This document shows positions 25,107-35,195 of a stretch of DNA of 64,000 nt, piece after piece (positions within the stretch are counted from its first letter, which is position 1; each line of letters opens with the position of its first letter). A program made the position numbers and the translations under genes. Source of the stretch: Candidatus Latescibacterota bacterium (GTDB taxonomy: Bacteria; JAAXHH01); NCBI GenBank assembly GCA_022822725.1, contig JAJEAN010000007.1, positions 498,382 through 562,381 on the forward strand, read 5' to 3'. The notes below the pieces were generated by a model. That model did not search any database. It saw nothing but the letters and a program-made list of their open reading frames with translations, and had not been told where the DNA came from.

Positions 25107-27371
25107 ATGGCGTCAAAGAGAATCTATGAAGTAGCCAAGCAGTACAACATATCGAGCAACGCACTCGTCCAGATGCTCCGTGACCTGAACCACACGGTCA
25201 AGAGCCATATGAGCATCATGGACGAGAAGATGGTCCTCGACGTCAACATGCGGTTCGAGCAGGAGAAACTCGCGGCCCGCGAGGAACAGGACCGCAAGAA
25301 GAAAATGGCCGCTTCGGAGACCGCCGCCAAGCCGAAGGCCGTGAAGGAGGGGCCTGGTAAGCGTGCCCGGCCGAAGGCGGAAACGGGGAAGCCGGCCAAA
25401 AAGGACGAATCCTCCGCCACCCGGGTGGCAAAAGGTGATGGGGACGTACGCGGGCGCCGCCGTCGATCCAAGAAGAAAAAGAAAGCGAAGGTCGACCAGA
25501 AGGAAGTGGAAGCCAGCGTGCGCCGGACCATCGCGCAGATGGACAGCACCCGCACGCGGCGCCGCCGGCGCCGGGGCGACCAGGAAGAAGGAGAAGGAGA
25601 GGAAGAGGTCCTGAACGTCATCCGGGTTCCGGAGTTCATCTCCGCGGGTGAACTGGCCGAGCATCTTTCCGTTTCTCCGACAGAAATCGTCTCGAAATGC
25701 CTGCAGCTCGGACTCATGATCACGATCAACCAGCGGCTGGACATGGATACGCTGATGACCGTCGCTTCCGAGTTCGGATTCGAAATCGAGGAGCAGTCCG
25801 AGTACGGCCTCGAGTATATCGAAGAAGAAGAAGAGGAGGACGAGGGCGTCCTCGTTCCCCGTCCCCCGGTCGTCACCATCATGGGACACGTGGACCACGG
25901 CAAAACCTCCCTGCTCGACTACATCCGCAGCAGCAACGTGATCGCCGGCGAGGCCGGGGGGATCACGCAGCACATCGGCGCCTACGAAGTCGACCTGGAA
26001 GGCGGTCAGATCACGTTCCTGGATACACCGGGTCACGAGGCCTTTTCCGCCATGCGCGCCCGGGGCACGCAGGTGACCGACATCGTCATACTCGTGGTGG
26101 CGGCGGACGAAGAAGTCATGCCGCAGACCATCGAGGCCATCGACCACGCCAAGGCCGCCGAAGTTCCCATCATCATCGCGCTGAACAAAATGGACCTCGA
26201 AACGGCCCGTCCCGACCGCATCAAGGAACAACTGAGTCAGCACGGCCTTCTCGTGGAGGACTGGGGTGGCGACGTCATTGCCTGCGAAGTGTCGGCCCTG
26301 ACCGGAGCGGGCGTGGACCACATCCTGGAAATGGTGCTGCTGCAGTCGGAGATGCTGGACCTGAAAGCGAACCCCGACAGGCGGGCGCAGGGCGTGGTGG
26401 TGGAAGCGGAACTGGACCGCGGCCGCGGGACGCTTGCCACCGTCCTCATCCAGCAGGGCACGCTGCAGGTCGGCGATTCATTCGTGGCTGGCCAGTTCAG
26501 CGGCCGGGTCAGGGCGCTGCTCAACGAAAGAGGCGGGCGAATCGGAGACGCGGGCCCGTCCGTACCCGTTCAGATCATGGGATTCTCGGGCATGCCCCAG
26601 GTCGGCGACTCCTTCGCCGTCGTGGAATCGGAATCGCTGGCGAGGGAGATCGGCAACCGGCGCCGGCAGATGCGCAGGGAGCACGAGTTCCGGCAGGCCA
26701 GGCCTATAACCTTAGAAGATATCTACGACCAGATCAAGGAAGGCGAGATCCAGGAACTGCCCGTCATCGTCAAGGGCGACGTGGGCGGTTCGGTGGAAGC
26801 CTTGAGCGATTCGCTGCTGCGCCTCGAGAACGACGAGGTCAAGATACGGATCATCCATACGGGAATCGGAGCCATCAACGAATCCGACGTCCTGCTCGCA
26901 ACGGCGTCCAACGCCATCATCATCGGGTTTCACGTGCGGCCCAACGCCCAGGCGAGGGCGCTGGCCGAACGGGAAAAAGTCGACATTCGCCTGTACGATA
27001 TCATCTATCGCGTCATTCAGGACGTTACGGACGCCCTGGAAGGCATGTTGAAACCGGATATCGAAGAACAGGTCGTGGGCGTAGTGGAAGTAAGAGAGAT
27101 ATTCAGGGCACCGCGCGTCGGAACGATCGCGGGCTGCTACGTCCAGTCCGGTAACGTGACCCGCAACGCCAATATCCGGCTCATACGCGACGGTATCGTC
27201 GTCTACGAGAGCACCGTCGGATCGTTGCGCCGGTTCAAGGAGGACGTACGCGAGGTACAGTCCGGGTTCGAATGCGGCCTGACCGTCGACGGGTTTCAGG
27301 ATGTCAAGCAGGACGATACCATCGAGGTCTACGAGACCCGGGAAGTCGCCAGGCAGCTGCAGACGCGATAA
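25107..27371 (+). CDS. infB: Translation initiation factor IF-2
   Basis: A 754-residue GTPase that brings fMet-tRNA to the 30S subunit. Residues 1-50 form an IF2_N helix domain ([20 protein letters not shown]). A Lys/Arg/Glu-rich linker follows, then a second IF2_N (about 170-225). The G domain has GHVDHGKTS (about residue 260), [20 protein letters not shown] and SALTG. Domains II-IV follow, with [21 protein letters not shown] near the end. Only 4 bp separate it from ylxQ. Confidence 0.96.
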   Translation: MASKRIYEVAKQYNISSNALVQMLRDLNHTVKSHMSIMDEKMVLDVNMRFEQEKLAAREEQDRKKKMAASETAAKPKAVKEGPGKRARPKAETGKPAKKDESSATRVAKGDGDVRGRRRRSKKKKKAKVDQKEVEASVRRTIAQMDSTRTRRRRRRGDQEEGEGEEEVLNVIRVPEFISAGELAEHLSVSPTEIVSKCLQLGLMITINQRLDMDTLMTVASEFGFEIEEQSEYGLEYIEEEEEEDEGVLVPRPPVVTIMGHVDHGKTSLLDYIRSSNVIAGEAGGITQHIGAYEVDLEGGQITFLDTPGHEAFSAMRARGTQVTDIVILVVAADEEVMPQTIEAIDHAKAAEVPIIIALNKMDLETARPDRIKEQLSQHGLLVEDWGGDVIACEVSALTGAGVDHILEMVLLQSEMLDLKANPDRRAQGVVVEAELDRGRGTLATVLIQQGTLQVGDSFVAGQFSGRVRALLNERGGRIGDAGPSVPVQIMGFSGMPQVGDSFAVVESESLAREIGNRRRQMRREHEFRQARPITLEDIYDQIKEGEIQELPVIVKGDVGGSVEALSDSLLRLENDEVKIRIIHTGIGAINESDVLLATASNAIIIGFHVRPNAQARALAEREKVDIRLYDIIYRVIQDVTDALEGMLKPDIEEQVVGVVEVREIFRAPRVGTIAGCYVQSGNVTRNANIRLIRDGIVVYESTVGSLRRFKEDVREVQSGFECGLTVDGFQDVKQDDTIEVYETREVARQLQTR

Positions 27372-27378
27372 GTGAATC

Positions 27379-27660
27379 ATGATCGTAGGGCTGTGCCGAA
27401 TCGACCTGTTTTTGCCCGAAAGCCGTTCGCTGAAGGCCAAAAGGCAGGTGATCAAGGGGCTGAAGGACCGGATCCGAAACCGGTTCAACGTGTCGGTTGC
27501 CGAGGTGGAGCACCAGTCGCTCTGGCAACGGGCCACCCTCGGACTCGCGATGGTTTCCGAAGAGAAAGGTTACGTCGACCGGACCCTGCGGCAGGTGCTG
27601 AATCTGGTCGAGGCGGAACCCAGGCTGCTGGTACTGGATCACGTGTTCGAGTGGTACTAG
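27379..27660 (+). CDS. ylxP: DUF503 (YlxP-like) protein
   Basis: A 93-residue DUF503 protein: MIVGLCRIDLFLPESRSLKA opens the family motif, followed by RQVIKGLKDRIRNRFNVSV and AEVEHQSLWQRATLG. It is the usual neighbour of infB and rbfA in Gram-positive and many other genomes (YlxP). A ribosome-assembly role is suspected from position only. It starts 7 bp after infB. Confidence 0.88.
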   Translation: MIVGLCRIDLFLPESRSLKAKRQVIKGLKDRIRNRFNVSVAEVEHQSLWQRATLGLAMVSEEKGYVDRTLRQVLNLVEAEPRLLVLDHVFEWY

Positions 27661-27677
27661 GAGCCCAGGAGCGGTAA

Positions 27678-28115
27678 ATGGCACACCGTCGATCGGCACG
27701 GGTGGCTGACCTGGTCAAACAGGAAGTCAGCCGGATCATTCAGCACGAAATGAAGGACCCCCGTATCGGATTCGTGACGGTGACCTCCGTGGAGATTTCA
27801 GTCGACCTGAGGCACGCGCGGGTCTATTTCAGCGTGCTCGGGTCGGATGCGGATCAGAAAGCGAGTCTGGAGGGGCTCGAACGGGCGAAGGGGTACATCA
27901 GGACGCAACTGGGCCGGAGGATCAAACTGAGGCACATTCCGGAGCTGCTCTTTCGATACGACGAGTCGTTCGACTACGCACAGCGTATTTCCAGTGTCAT
28001 GAGGAGCATAGAAACCACCGACAACGAATCCGGTCGACCGGAGGACCGGGTACCGGCGGACCGGGTACTGGAGGACCAGGTACCGGAGGACCAGGGGGAC
28101 GACGAAGGTCGATGA
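27678..28115 (+). CDS. rbfA: Ribosome-binding factor A
   Basis: A 145-residue RbfA that helps mature the 16S rRNA 5' end in the cold. The core shows RVADLVKQEVSRIIQHEMKD and IGFVTVTSVEISVDLRHARV, then SLEGLERAKGYIRTQLGRRI and the conserved PELLFRYDES. The last 30 residues are an acidic repeat tail (PEDRVPADRVLEDQVPEDQ) from a degenerate 15-bp tandem repeat at about 28038-28095. It overlaps ribF by 4 bp (ATGA). truB, which often sits here, is missing. Confidence 0.93.
   Translation: MAHRRSARVADLVKQEVSRIIQHEMKDPRIGFVTVTSVEISVDLRHARVYFSVLGSDADQKASLEGLERAKGYIRTQLGRRIKLRHIPELLFRYDESFDYAQRISSVMRSIETTDNESGRPEDRVPADRVLEDQVPEDQGDDEGR
28038..28095. repeat. 15-bp degenerate tandem repeat at the 3' end of rbfA
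   Basis: Four copies of a GAGGACCGGGTACCG-like unit encode the acidic tail of RbfA in frame. Confidence 0.8.
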
Positions 28116-29041
28116 AGGTCCTTCGCTCCGTCGAGGAAGCTGCTGCCCGCTGTCCCGGGGCCGTGATCGCCGTCGGAAACTTCGACGGGGTCCACCTGGG
28201 GCACGGCGCGATCATCAAGCGGGCGATAGATCGGTCGGAGGCCCTGCGCGCTCCCTGTATGGTCGTAACCTTCGATCCGCATCCGCAACTGGTCGTAGGC
28301 AGAAGACCGTCTCTGCCGATCCTGACGCCGACGGTCCGGAAACTGGAGTTGCTGTCGCAGTTCGAAATCGATGCCGTACTCGTTATCCCCTTCACGGACG
28401 GGTTCGCCCGGATCGAGGCGGAATCCTTCGTTAAAGCGACGTACGTGGACGCACTGGATATACAGGAGATCGTCGTAGGCTACAGCCACAATTTCGGAAG
28501 ACACGGCCGGGGAGACCGGTTGCTGCTGGGCCGCCTGAGCGCGCGTTACGGGTTCGTGGTCCATGTCGTACAGCCGATTGAGGTGGAAGGGCAACCTGTA
28601 AACAGCAGCCATATCCGAGCCGTCCTGTCCGAGGGAGCGATCCACGAAGCCGAGTGTATGCTCGGACACCCCTATGCGATTACCGGCATCGTGGTCCGCG
28701 GGGACGGGCGTGGGAGCGCGTTGCAGTTTCCCACCGCCAACCTGGAAGTGCACGACCCCGATGTCCTGATCCCCAAGCGAGGGGTATACGCCGTTCGCGT
28801 CGGCGTGGGGGAAAGGGTGTTCAACGGCGTGATGAACATCGGCGTCCGGCCCACGTTCGGCCAGGAGACCGAACACTGTGAGGTGCACATCCTGGATTTC
28901 GAAGGGGACCTCTACAACCAGACCATCCGGGTGGAATTCGTCGAGCGTATCCGGGACGAGAAAAAGTTCGAGACCGTCGAAGCGCTCAAAGACCAGATTT
29001 CAAAGGACGTGTATACGACGTATAACATGTTGAAAGCGTGA
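28112..29041 (+). CDS. ribF: Bifunctional riboflavin kinase/FAD synthetase
   Basis: A 309-residue bifunctional enzyme making FMN then FAD. The N-terminal FAD-synthetase domain has the nucleotidyl-transfer motif VGNFDGVHLGH (about residues 21-31) and VVGYSHNFGRHGRGD. The C-terminal riboflavin-kinase domain has the PTAN motif in LQFPTANLEV and RGVYAVRV, then NIGVRPTFG and EVHILDFEGDLY. The start overlaps rbfA. No FMN riboswitch is expected or seen in this operon position. Confidence 0.95.
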   Translation: MKVLRSVEEAAARCPGAVIAVGNFDGVHLGHGAIIKRAIDRSEALRAPCMVVTFDPHPQLVVGRRPSLPILTPTVRKLELLSQFEIDAVLVIPFTDGFARIEAESFVKATYVDALDIQEIVVGYSHNFGRHGRGDRLLLGRLSARYGFVVHVVQPIEVEGQPVNSSHIRAVLSEGAIHEAECMLGHPYAITGIVVRGDGRGSALQFPTANLEVHDPDVLIPKRGVYAVRVGVGERVFNGVMNIGVRPTFGQETEHCEVHILDFEGDLYNQTIRVEFVERIRDEKKFETVEALKDQISKDVYTTYNMLKA

Positions 29042-29113
29042 CCGGAACGGATGGCGCCCGTGGTTGCCTCCGGGAGAACCGGTCACAGTCAATTCATTCA
29101 AGGAGATCGTTTA

Positions 29114-29383
29114 GTGAGCATTGAGAAAGCACAGAAAGAGCAGATCCTTACCGAACATGGACGTCACGAGAAGGATACGGGATCGCCCGAGGCGCAGATC
29201 GCCCTCATGACCGCCCGGATCACCGAACTGACGGAGCATTTCAAAGTCCACAAGAAAGATCACCATTCGTTGCGTGGCCTGCTGAAAATCGTGGGCCGCC
29301 GGCGCCGGCTGCTTTCCTACCTGCGCAGGCACGACCTGGCACGGTACAGGAAACTGATCAAGGAACTGGGTATCCGCGGATAG
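29114..29383 (+). CDS. rpsO: 30S ribosomal protein S15
   Basis: An 89-residue S15, exactly the family length. The core reads [20 protein letters not shown], followed by [20 protein letters not shown] and [21 protein letters not shown] at the end. The start is the GTG at 29114 because AAGGAG lies 8 bp upstream; an in-frame upstream ATG would add 21 non-conserved residues. It binds 16S rRNA helices 20-22 and is followed by pnp, the conserved rpsO-pnp pair. Confidence 0.95.
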   Translation: MSIEKAQKEQILTEHGRHEKDTGSPEAQIALMTARITELTEHFKVHKKDHHSLRGLLKIVGRRRRLLSYLRRHDLARYRKLIKELGIRG

Positions 29384-29396
29384 ACGGACAGGACCT

Positions 29397-29428
29397 GTTG
29401 ATGCAAGACCCGTAATTGATGCAAGACC
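29397..29428. repeat. Direct repeat TTGATGCAAGACCC in the rpsO-pnp gap
   Basis: TTGATGCAAGACCC occurs at about 29398 and again at about 29415, 17 bp apart, directly before the hairpin in the rpsO-pnp gap. Confidence 0.7.
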
Positions 29429-29433
29429 CACTG

Positions 29434-29453
29434 GTGGCGGCACAGGCCGCCAT
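29434..29453 (+). promoter_or_regulatory. Perfect hairpin between rpsO and pnp
   Basis: TGGCGGC and GCCGCCA form a 7-bp perfect stem (plus one G-U pair) around loop ACAG, 33 bp before the pnp start. No clean T-tract follows, so it is not a strong terminator. In E. coli the same gap carries a hairpin cut by RNase III through which PNPase autoregulates; a similar role here is inference. Confidence 0.6.
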
Positions 29454-29485
29454 CTTCTGACAATTTGAGGAGAATACCAAGTATT

Positions 29486-31570
29486 ATGGCTCATCGTGTT
29501 GAACTAGAACTGGCTGGCAGAACGCTGACCCTCGAAACCGGCAAAGTCGCCAAGCAGGCGGATTCATCCGTCTGGGTGCAATATGGCGAGAGTGTGATTC
29601 TGGCCAATGTCGTATCAGAAAGCAAGTTCGTGGAAGGGCGAGACTACCTTCCGTTGATGGTGGACTACCGCGAGCGGATGTACGCGGCGGGACGCATTCC
29701 CGGCGCACGGCTTCGCAGAGAAGGGCCTCCTTCGGAGAAAGAGATCCTGAGCGGGCGGCAGGTCGATCACGCCATCCGTCCCCTTTTCCCCAAGGACTAC
29801 TTCTACGAGACGCAGGTTTCCATCATCGTGCTGTCGACGGACATGGAGAACGACCACGACATCCTGGGCGTCATCGGCGCCGCCGCGGCCCTGCATATCT
29901 CGGACATTCCCTTCAAGGCGCCGCTCGCCGCCATCCGCATGGGACGGGTCGAAGGCGAATTCGTCGTCAATCCGACGTACAGCGACCTGGAGGACAGCGA
30001 CCTGGATTTCGTGGTGACCGGCACGCCGGATCACATCATGTCGCTGGAAGGCAGCGCACACGAGATCTCGGAAGACGACCTGACCGATGCGATCCTGCTC
30101 TGTCACGAGAACATCAAGGCGGTCATCGAGAAGATCGAGGAGCTTCGCCAGATGGTCGGCGCGCCGGAGCGGCGGTCATACGATTCGCCCAAGACGGATG
30201 CCGAACTCGCCGATAAGGTGCGCGAGATCGCGCTTCCCCTCGTGAATGAGGGCAACCGGACCAGAGAGAAGAAGGCACGGGGCGACTGTTTCAGCCGCGC
30301 GGCCGACCTGGCCGTCGAGCGGCTGGCGGAAGCCTATCCGGACAGCGAGAACATCATTCGCGACCTGGTACGGGACGTGCAGAGCGCCGACATGCATGAC
30401 ATGATCAAGAACGAAGGCGTGCGCGTCGACGGCCGGGGCATGGACGATATCCGGCCGATCTGGTCGGAAGTCGGCGTGCTGCCGAGGACCCACGGTTCGG
30501 CGCTCTTCACCCGGGGCGAAACGCAGAGCCTCACCGTGACGACCCTGGGATCCAAGATGGACGAGATGAAGCAGGACGATCTCGAAGGCGATTCGCTAAA
30601 GTCCTTCATGCTGCACTATAACTTCCCGCCGTACAGCGTGGGAGAGGTGCGCATGGCCCGGGGACCCCGGCCGCGCGACATCGGCCACGGTTCGCTGGCG
30701 GAACACGCCATCGCGCCCGTAATCCCGTCGGAGGACGCGTTCCCCTATACCATACGCATAGTCTCCGAGATCCTGGAATCCAACAGCTCGTCGTCCATGG
30801 CCACCGTATGCGGCGCCACCCTGTCCCTGATGGACGCGGGCGTGCCCATCAAGAGCCCCGTCGCCGGGGTGAACATCGGCCTGATCCCGGACGATCCCAA
30901 GCCCCAGTACCTGACCGACATCCAGGGCGTGGAGGACCACCTTGGCGGAATGGATTTCAAGGTCGCCGGCACGCGCGAAGGCATTACTTCCGTGCAGCTC
31001 GACGTCAAGGTCATGGCCGTCAACGAGGAGATTCTTCGCGAATCCTTCGCCCGGGCGAAGAAGGCGCGGATATTCATCCTGGACAAGATGGCCGAGACCA
31101 TCGCCGAAACGCGGTCGCAACTGTCCGAGCACGCGCCCCGCATCCTGACCGTTCAGGTCAAGCAGGACCAGATCGGTTCCGTGATCGGTCCGGGCGGCAA
31201 GGTAGTGCGCGGCATCCAGGAAGAGACGGGCGCCCAGATCAATATCGAGAACGACGGAACGATTACGATCGCCGCCGTCGACGCGGCCGCCGGAGAAAAG
31301 GCCAAGCAGATCATCGAGAGCATGACGGAAGAGCCCGAGATCGGCAAAGTCTACCAGGGCACCGTGAAGCGGATCGTAGACTTCGGCGCCTTTGTGGAGA
31401 TCCTTCCCGGCAAGGACGGCCTGGTGCACATCTCCGAATGGGAGAACCACCGGACGAATTCCATGCGGGATGTGACCAACGAAGGCGACGAGGTGACCGT
31501 GAAGATCATCAACATCGATGATCAGGGCAAAGTCAAGCTGAGCCGGAAGCAGGTGCTCGCCGCGAACTGA
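29486..31570 (+). CDS. pnp: Polyribonucleotide nucleotidyltransferase (PNPase)
   Basis: A 694-residue phosphorolytic 3'-5' exoribonuclease. RNase PH domain 1 (about residues 1-140) includes VDYRERMYAAGRIPGA. A helical domain follows, then RNase PH domain 2 (about 300-520) with LFTRGETQSL and LHYNFPPYSVGEVRM. The KH domain (about 550-610) has GSVIGPGGKVVRGIQEETGA, and the S1 domain (about 620-690) has GTVKRIVDFGAFVEILPGKD. ATG 29486 is chosen; GAGGAG lies 13 bp upstream, rather far. It is regulated at least in part by the leader hairpin, by analogy with E. coli. Confidence 0.95.
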   Translation: MAHRVELELAGRTLTLETGKVAKQADSSVWVQYGESVILANVVSESKFVEGRDYLPLMVDYRERMYAAGRIPGARLRREGPPSEKEILSGRQVDHAIRPLFPKDYFYETQVSIIVLSTDMENDHDILGVIGAAAALHISDIPFKAPLAAIRMGRVEGEFVVNPTYSDLEDSDLDFVVTGTPDHIMSLEGSAHEISEDDLTDAILLCHENIKAVIEKIEELRQMVGAPERRSYDSPKTDAELADKVREIALPLVNEGNRTREKKARGDCFSRAADLAVERLAEAYPDSENIIRDLVRDVQSADMHDMIKNEGVRVDGRGMDDIRPIWSEVGVLPRTHGSALFTRGETQSLTVTTLGSKMDEMKQDDLEGDSLKSFMLHYNFPPYSVGEVRMARGPRPRDIGHGSLAEHAIAPVIPSEDAFPYTIRIVSEILESNSSSSMATVCGATLSLMDAGVPIKSPVAGVNIGLIPDDPKPQYLTDIQGVEDHLGGMDFKVAGTREGITSVQLDVKVMAVNEEILRESFARAKKARIFILDKMAETIAETRSQLSEHAPRILTVQVKQDQIGSVIGPGGKVVRGIQEETGAQINIENDGTITIAAVDAAAGEKAKQIIESMTEEPEIGKVYQGTVKRIVDFGAFVEILPGKDGLVHISEWENHRTNSMRDVTNEGDEVTVKIINIDDQGKVKLSRKQVLAAN

Positions 31571-31610
31571 CCGGAACGAACGGCCAGTATGATCCGAACA
31601 CCGCCGCCAT

Positions 31611-33026
31611 GTGTATCGTCCCGATCGGGCACCATGGCGGCGGTCTTACCTGTACGGCCCTCCCTTGCCAGAATCCACGCCAGAATCCACCGACCGTACC
31701 AGAAAAACCGTGCTTCCCAACGGCATCCGGGTCGTAACGGAGCACATGCCGCACGTCCGTTCCGTGACGATGGGCGTCTGGGTGTGGTCCGGCACGCGGT
31801 TCGAACCCGACGAGAAGCCCGGTATCGCCCATTTTCTCGAACACGCGGTATTCAAGGGCACCGAGAAGCGCAACGCGTACCAGATCGCCCAGAGCATCGA
31901 AAGCCTCGGCGGGTACCTCAACGCCTTCACCGGCCGGGAACTCAACTGCTACTTCGCCCGCGTGATGGACAGCCACCTGCCCGTTGCCGTGGACGTGATC
32001 GGCGATCTGCTGCAGTCCTCGAAGTTCGAACCCCATGAGATCGAGAAGGAAAAGATGGTGGTCATCGAGGAGATCCACGGCCTCGAAGACAACCCGGAAG
32101 ACCTGGTCAGCGAGCTTTACGCCAACCTGATCTGGCAGCCCCATCCGCTGAGCCGGCCGATTTTGGGCAACGCGCCCTCCGTTTCGTCCTTTACGCGAAA
32201 CCACCTCGTCGCGTACCTTGCAGCACGTTACCGGAACGACCGTATATACGTCATCGCGGCGGGCAGCGTGGAACACGAGGCCCTGGTCGATCTCGTGCGG
32301 AAACAGTACGATTTCCCCGGCGAAAGCCAGCCAGCAGATACGGATGACGAAGCGGACGTTGAAGGCGATGTCCACGCGGACGTCGACGGAGATGCCGACG
32401 CGGACCTGCGGCCGGATGATCCGACGCGGCACAGTAAGCAGCATGGGAAGCGGCGCAAGAAACGGGTGCTGAGCAAGGACATCGCCCAGGTTCACCTCTG
32501 CATGGGGGGCATCGGCCTGCCCTACGGCCATCCGTCGAAATACGCCATGTTCCTCTTGAATGCCGTCCTTGGCGGCGGGATGACCTCGCGGCTGTTCCAG
32601 AAGATCCGCGAAGAGGCCGGACTGGCCTACTCGATCTATTCGGACCTGGATTTCTACCGGGATACGGGCCAGATCTGCATCAGCGCCGGCGTGGACCCCA
32701 GGGACGCGCAGCGTACGGTCGACCTGATCCGGAAGGAGTGCCGGGTGCTATGCGAGCAACCCGTCCCGGAGGAGGAGCTCCGCGATACGCGGTCCCAGTT
32801 GACCGGCGGCCTGTACCTGGCGCTGGAGGAGTCCGGCAGCGTGATGAACCGCCTCGCCAGGGCGGAGATCTACGAAAACACCTATTCCAGCGTGGACGAG
32901 ACCGTCCGGAAACTGGAAGAGGTGACCACGGCCGATATCGCCGAACTGGCCGAGACGATTTTCACGCCGGAAAACACGTACCTGACGGCCGTCGGTCCCG
33001 TTTCGGAAGACGATATCGCCCTGTGA
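31611..33026 (+). CDS. M16 family zinc metallopeptidase
   Basis: A 471-residue single-chain M16 (pitrilysin/processing-peptidase) protease. The inverted zinc motif is HFLEH (about residues 79-83) with the downstream Glu in [13 protein letters not shown]. The C-terminal half contains the [20 protein letters not shown] signature. Between the halves (about residues 242-285) lies an acidic then basic insert, [19 protein letters not shown]...[10 protein letters not shown], that reads as a degenerate tandem repeat. The start at 31611 lacks a good ribosome-binding site. It sits between pnp and dut, a recurrent arrangement in bacteria. Confidence 0.88.
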   Translation: MYRPDRAPWRRSYLYGPPLPESTPESTDRTRKTVLPNGIRVVTEHMPHVRSVTMGVWVWSGTRFEPDEKPGIAHFLEHAVFKGTEKRNAYQIAQSIESLGGYLNAFTGRELNCYFARVMDSHLPVAVDVIGDLLQSSKFEPHEIEKEKMVVIEEIHGLEDNPEDLVSELYANLIWQPHPLSRPILGNAPSVSSFTRNHLVAYLAARYRNDRIYVIAAGSVEHEALVDLVRKQYDFPGESQPADTDDEADVEGDVHADVDGDADADLRPDDPTRHSKQHGKRRKKRVLSKDIAQVHLCMGGIGLPYGHPSKYAMFLLNAVLGGGMTSRLFQKIREEAGLAYSIYSDLDFYRDTGQICISAGVDPRDAQRTVDLIRKECRVLCEQPVPEEELRDTRSQLTGGLYLALEESGSVMNRLARAEIYENTYSSVDETVRKLEEVTTADIAELAETIFTPENTYLTAVGPVSEDDIAL

Positions 33027-33033
33027 GCGACCC

Positions 33034-33486
33034 ATGAGCAATCCCGTCGTCATACCCATCGCCTCGACCCGGCCCGACAGAGTGCATCCGGCGCCGCGCA
33101 GGATGACACCCGGATCCGCGGGACTCGACCTGTACGCCTGCGTCGACGAACCGGTGGAAATCGCGCCGAAACAGCTCGAACTGATCGGGACGGGATACGC
33201 CATCGCGCTGCCACCGGGATACGAAGGCCAGGTACGGCCCCGGAGCGGCCTGGCGCTCAACCACAAGATCGGGGTGCTGAACAGCCCGGGCACGATCGAC
33301 TCGGACTACCGTGGAGAGATCAAGGTGATTCTTTTTAATTTCGGAGATGAGCCATTCATCGTAAGCAACCGGGAGAGAATCGCCCAGCTCGTCATCGCCG
33401 CCGTACCTTTCGTCGTCTTCGAAGAGGTCGACCGTCTCGATGAAACCGGGCGCGGCGCGGGTGGATATGGCCACACGGGAGTATAA
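33034..33486 (+). CDS. dut: dUTP diphosphatase
   Basis: A 150-residue trimeric dUTPase converting dUTP to dUMP. All five motifs are seen: [10 protein letters not shown] (1), PRSGLAL (2), [19 protein letters not shown] (3), RIAQLVI (4) and the C-terminal P-loop-like [11 protein letters not shown] (5). The length is typical. It begins 7 bp after the M16 gene and ends 3 bp before the next gene, suggesting one transcript. Confidence 0.95.
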   Translation: MSNPVVIPIASTRPDRVHPAPRRMTPGSAGLDLYACVDEPVEIAPKQLELIGTGYAIALPPGYEGQVRPRSGLALNHKIGVLNSPGTIDSDYRGEIKVILFNFGDEPFIVSNRERIAQLVIAAVPFVVFEEVDRLDETGRGAGGYGHTGV

Positions 33487-33489
33487 CCC

Positions 33490-33828
33490 ATGCTGCTGAG
33501 ACTTGTTTTTACGACCCTGGCCATCCTGCTGGTGACCAACGTGTACGGCGGCATCGAGGTCGATTCGATCACCACCGCAATCATCGCGGCCGTCGTCCTG
33601 GCCCTCATAAACTCGATCGTGCGGCCCGTAGTCGTCTTCCTGACCCTGCCCATCAGCATGCTTACGCTGGGCCTCTTTCTCCTCGTCATCAACGCGGCCA
33701 TGCTGTACCTGGCCGCCTGGCTCGTCAACGGGTTCGACGTGGGCGGATTCTGGGACGCCCTGATCGCATCTTTCATCATCTCGGTCGTCGTGGCGCTGCT
33801 GCATGGGTTGATCCAGAGCAGGAGCTGA
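33490..33828 (+). CDS. Phage holin family 4 / YvlD-like small membrane protein
   Basis: A 112-residue protein of four predicted membrane helices. The family core ALINSIVRPVVVFLTLPISM is present, with later LFLLVINAAMLYLAAWLV and a final helix ASFIISVVVALLHGLI. Members are named after phage holins but are mostly chromosomal with unknown function. It is encoded 3 bp after dut. Confidence 0.85.
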   Translation: MLLRLVFTTLAILLVTNVYGGIEVDSITTAIIAAVVLALINSIVRPVVVFLTLPISMLTLGLFLLVINAAMLYLAAWLVNGFDVGGFWDALIASFIISVVVALLHGLIQSRS

Positions 33829-33867
33829 CAAACCACCTCGATCGCAAGAAACGAATGCCGAAGCGAG

Positions 33868-35142
33868 ATGTATACTGCATCCCTGAGATCTTCCCTCACT
33901 GCGATGACCGCGGGGTTGCTGGCGGCTACCTTCGCAGTGGCCTGTACGGGCGGTCAGGATGCCCCCGAGCCGAAGGGCGCAGGAAGTGGAAAGAATCCGC
34001 CGGCCCCGGCTACGGCGCTGGATGACGGCCAGGGGGACCCCGGGATCGGCGGCGACTACGTCCTGTTTGGTCAATCGGCCGCGTTCACCGGCCCGGCCCG
34101 GGAACTGGGCAGTGCGATGCGCCTGGGTATCGAGGCGGCATTTCACGAGGCCAATCGGGACGGCGGTGTCCATGGCCGCGAACTGCGGCTCAAGTCGTTG
34201 AATGACGGCTACGAGACCGGATTTGCCGCTTCCAATACGCAGCGTTTGATTGAGATCGAGGGCGTGTTCGCACTGATCGGCGCGGTGGGCACGCCTACGT
34301 CCCGCGCCGCATCACCGCTGGCCCAGGCCGCCGGGGTGCCCTTCCTGGCTCCCTTTACGGGGGCCGAATTCCTGCGCGGCCCGACGCTGGATCACGTGCT
34401 CAATGTCCGGGCTTCCTATTACCAGGAAACCGAGGAGATGGTGGCGCGGCTCACCGAGGATCTGGGAATCACCCGCGTCGCCGTCCTGTATCAGGATGAT
34501 GCCTTCGGCCTGAACGGGCTGGAGGGCGTGCGATTGGCGCTGGAGCGCCGCGGCCTGGAACCGGTAGCGGCCTCGCATTACCCGCGAAATACCCGCGCCG
34601 TGAAGGGCGCTTCACTCAGGATCACGGCGGCCGGCCCGGAAGCGGTGATCCTGATCGGGGCCTACAACCCTGTGGCCAGGGCCATAGAACTGGTACGGCG
34701 GGAACTGGACCCGGTATTCATGACAGTATCCTTCGTGGGGAGCAACGTGTTGGCGAAGGCGTTGGGACCCGACGGGGCCGGCGTATATGTCACGCAGGTC
34801 GTCCCGCTCCCCGAAGACGGGAACATCCCCGTCGTGGCCCGGTACCACCGGGCACTCGTCGAGTACGATCCTCAGGCGGAACCAGGATTCGTTTCGCTGG
34901 AGGGTTATCTTGCCGGACGCCTCGCCGTCGCCGGTTTGACAGCCTGCGGTCCCGAACTGAGCCGGGCGTGTTTCCTCCGCACGGTGCGAGATTCAGGCAC
35001 CGTTGACATAGATGGCATGCGACTCGAATTCGGGCCCGATGACAATCAGGGATCGGACGCCGTGTTCCTGACCGTGATCGGGACCGACGGCAAGTACCAC
35101 GGGGTCGATAAACTGATCGGCGCGAAATTCGGTCCCGATTGA
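33868..35142 (+). CDS. ABC transporter substrate-binding lipoprotein (Leu/Ile/Val-binding type)
   Basis: A 424-residue periplasmic-binding protein of the branched-chain amino acid (type I fold) family. A lipoprotein signal ends in FAVAC (Cys 26), followed by a Gly/Pro-rich linker. The ligand-binding domain begins VLFGQSAAFTGPARELG and includes ALIGAVGTPTSRAASPLAQA and VAVLYQDDAFGLNGLEG, typical for these proteins. No permease or ATPase genes follow, so it may be an orphan receptor or work with a transporter elsewhere. The ligand is unknown. Confidence 0.86.
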   Translation: MYTASLRSSLTAMTAGLLAATFAVACTGGQDAPEPKGAGSGKNPPAPATALDDGQGDPGIGGDYVLFGQSAAFTGPARELGSAMRLGIEAAFHEANRDGGVHGRELRLKSLNDGYETGFAASNTQRLIEIEGVFALIGAVGTPTSRAASPLAQAAGVPFLAPFTGAEFLRGPTLDHVLNVRASYYQETEEMVARLTEDLGITRVAVLYQDDAFGLNGLEGVRLALERRGLEPVAASHYPRNTRAVKGASLRITAAGPEAVILIGAYNPVARAIELVRRELDPVFMTVSFVGSNVLAKALGPDGAGVYVTQVVPLPEDGNIPVVARYHRALVEYDPQAEPGFVSLEGYLAGRLAVAGLTACGPELSRACFLRTVRDSGTVDIDGMRLEFGPDDNQGSDAVFLTVIGTDGKYHGVDKLIGAKFGPD

Positions 35143-35195
35143 AGAAACGTGAACGGTGCCAACCAACGTGAACGGTATCATAGGAGAACCTCTTT

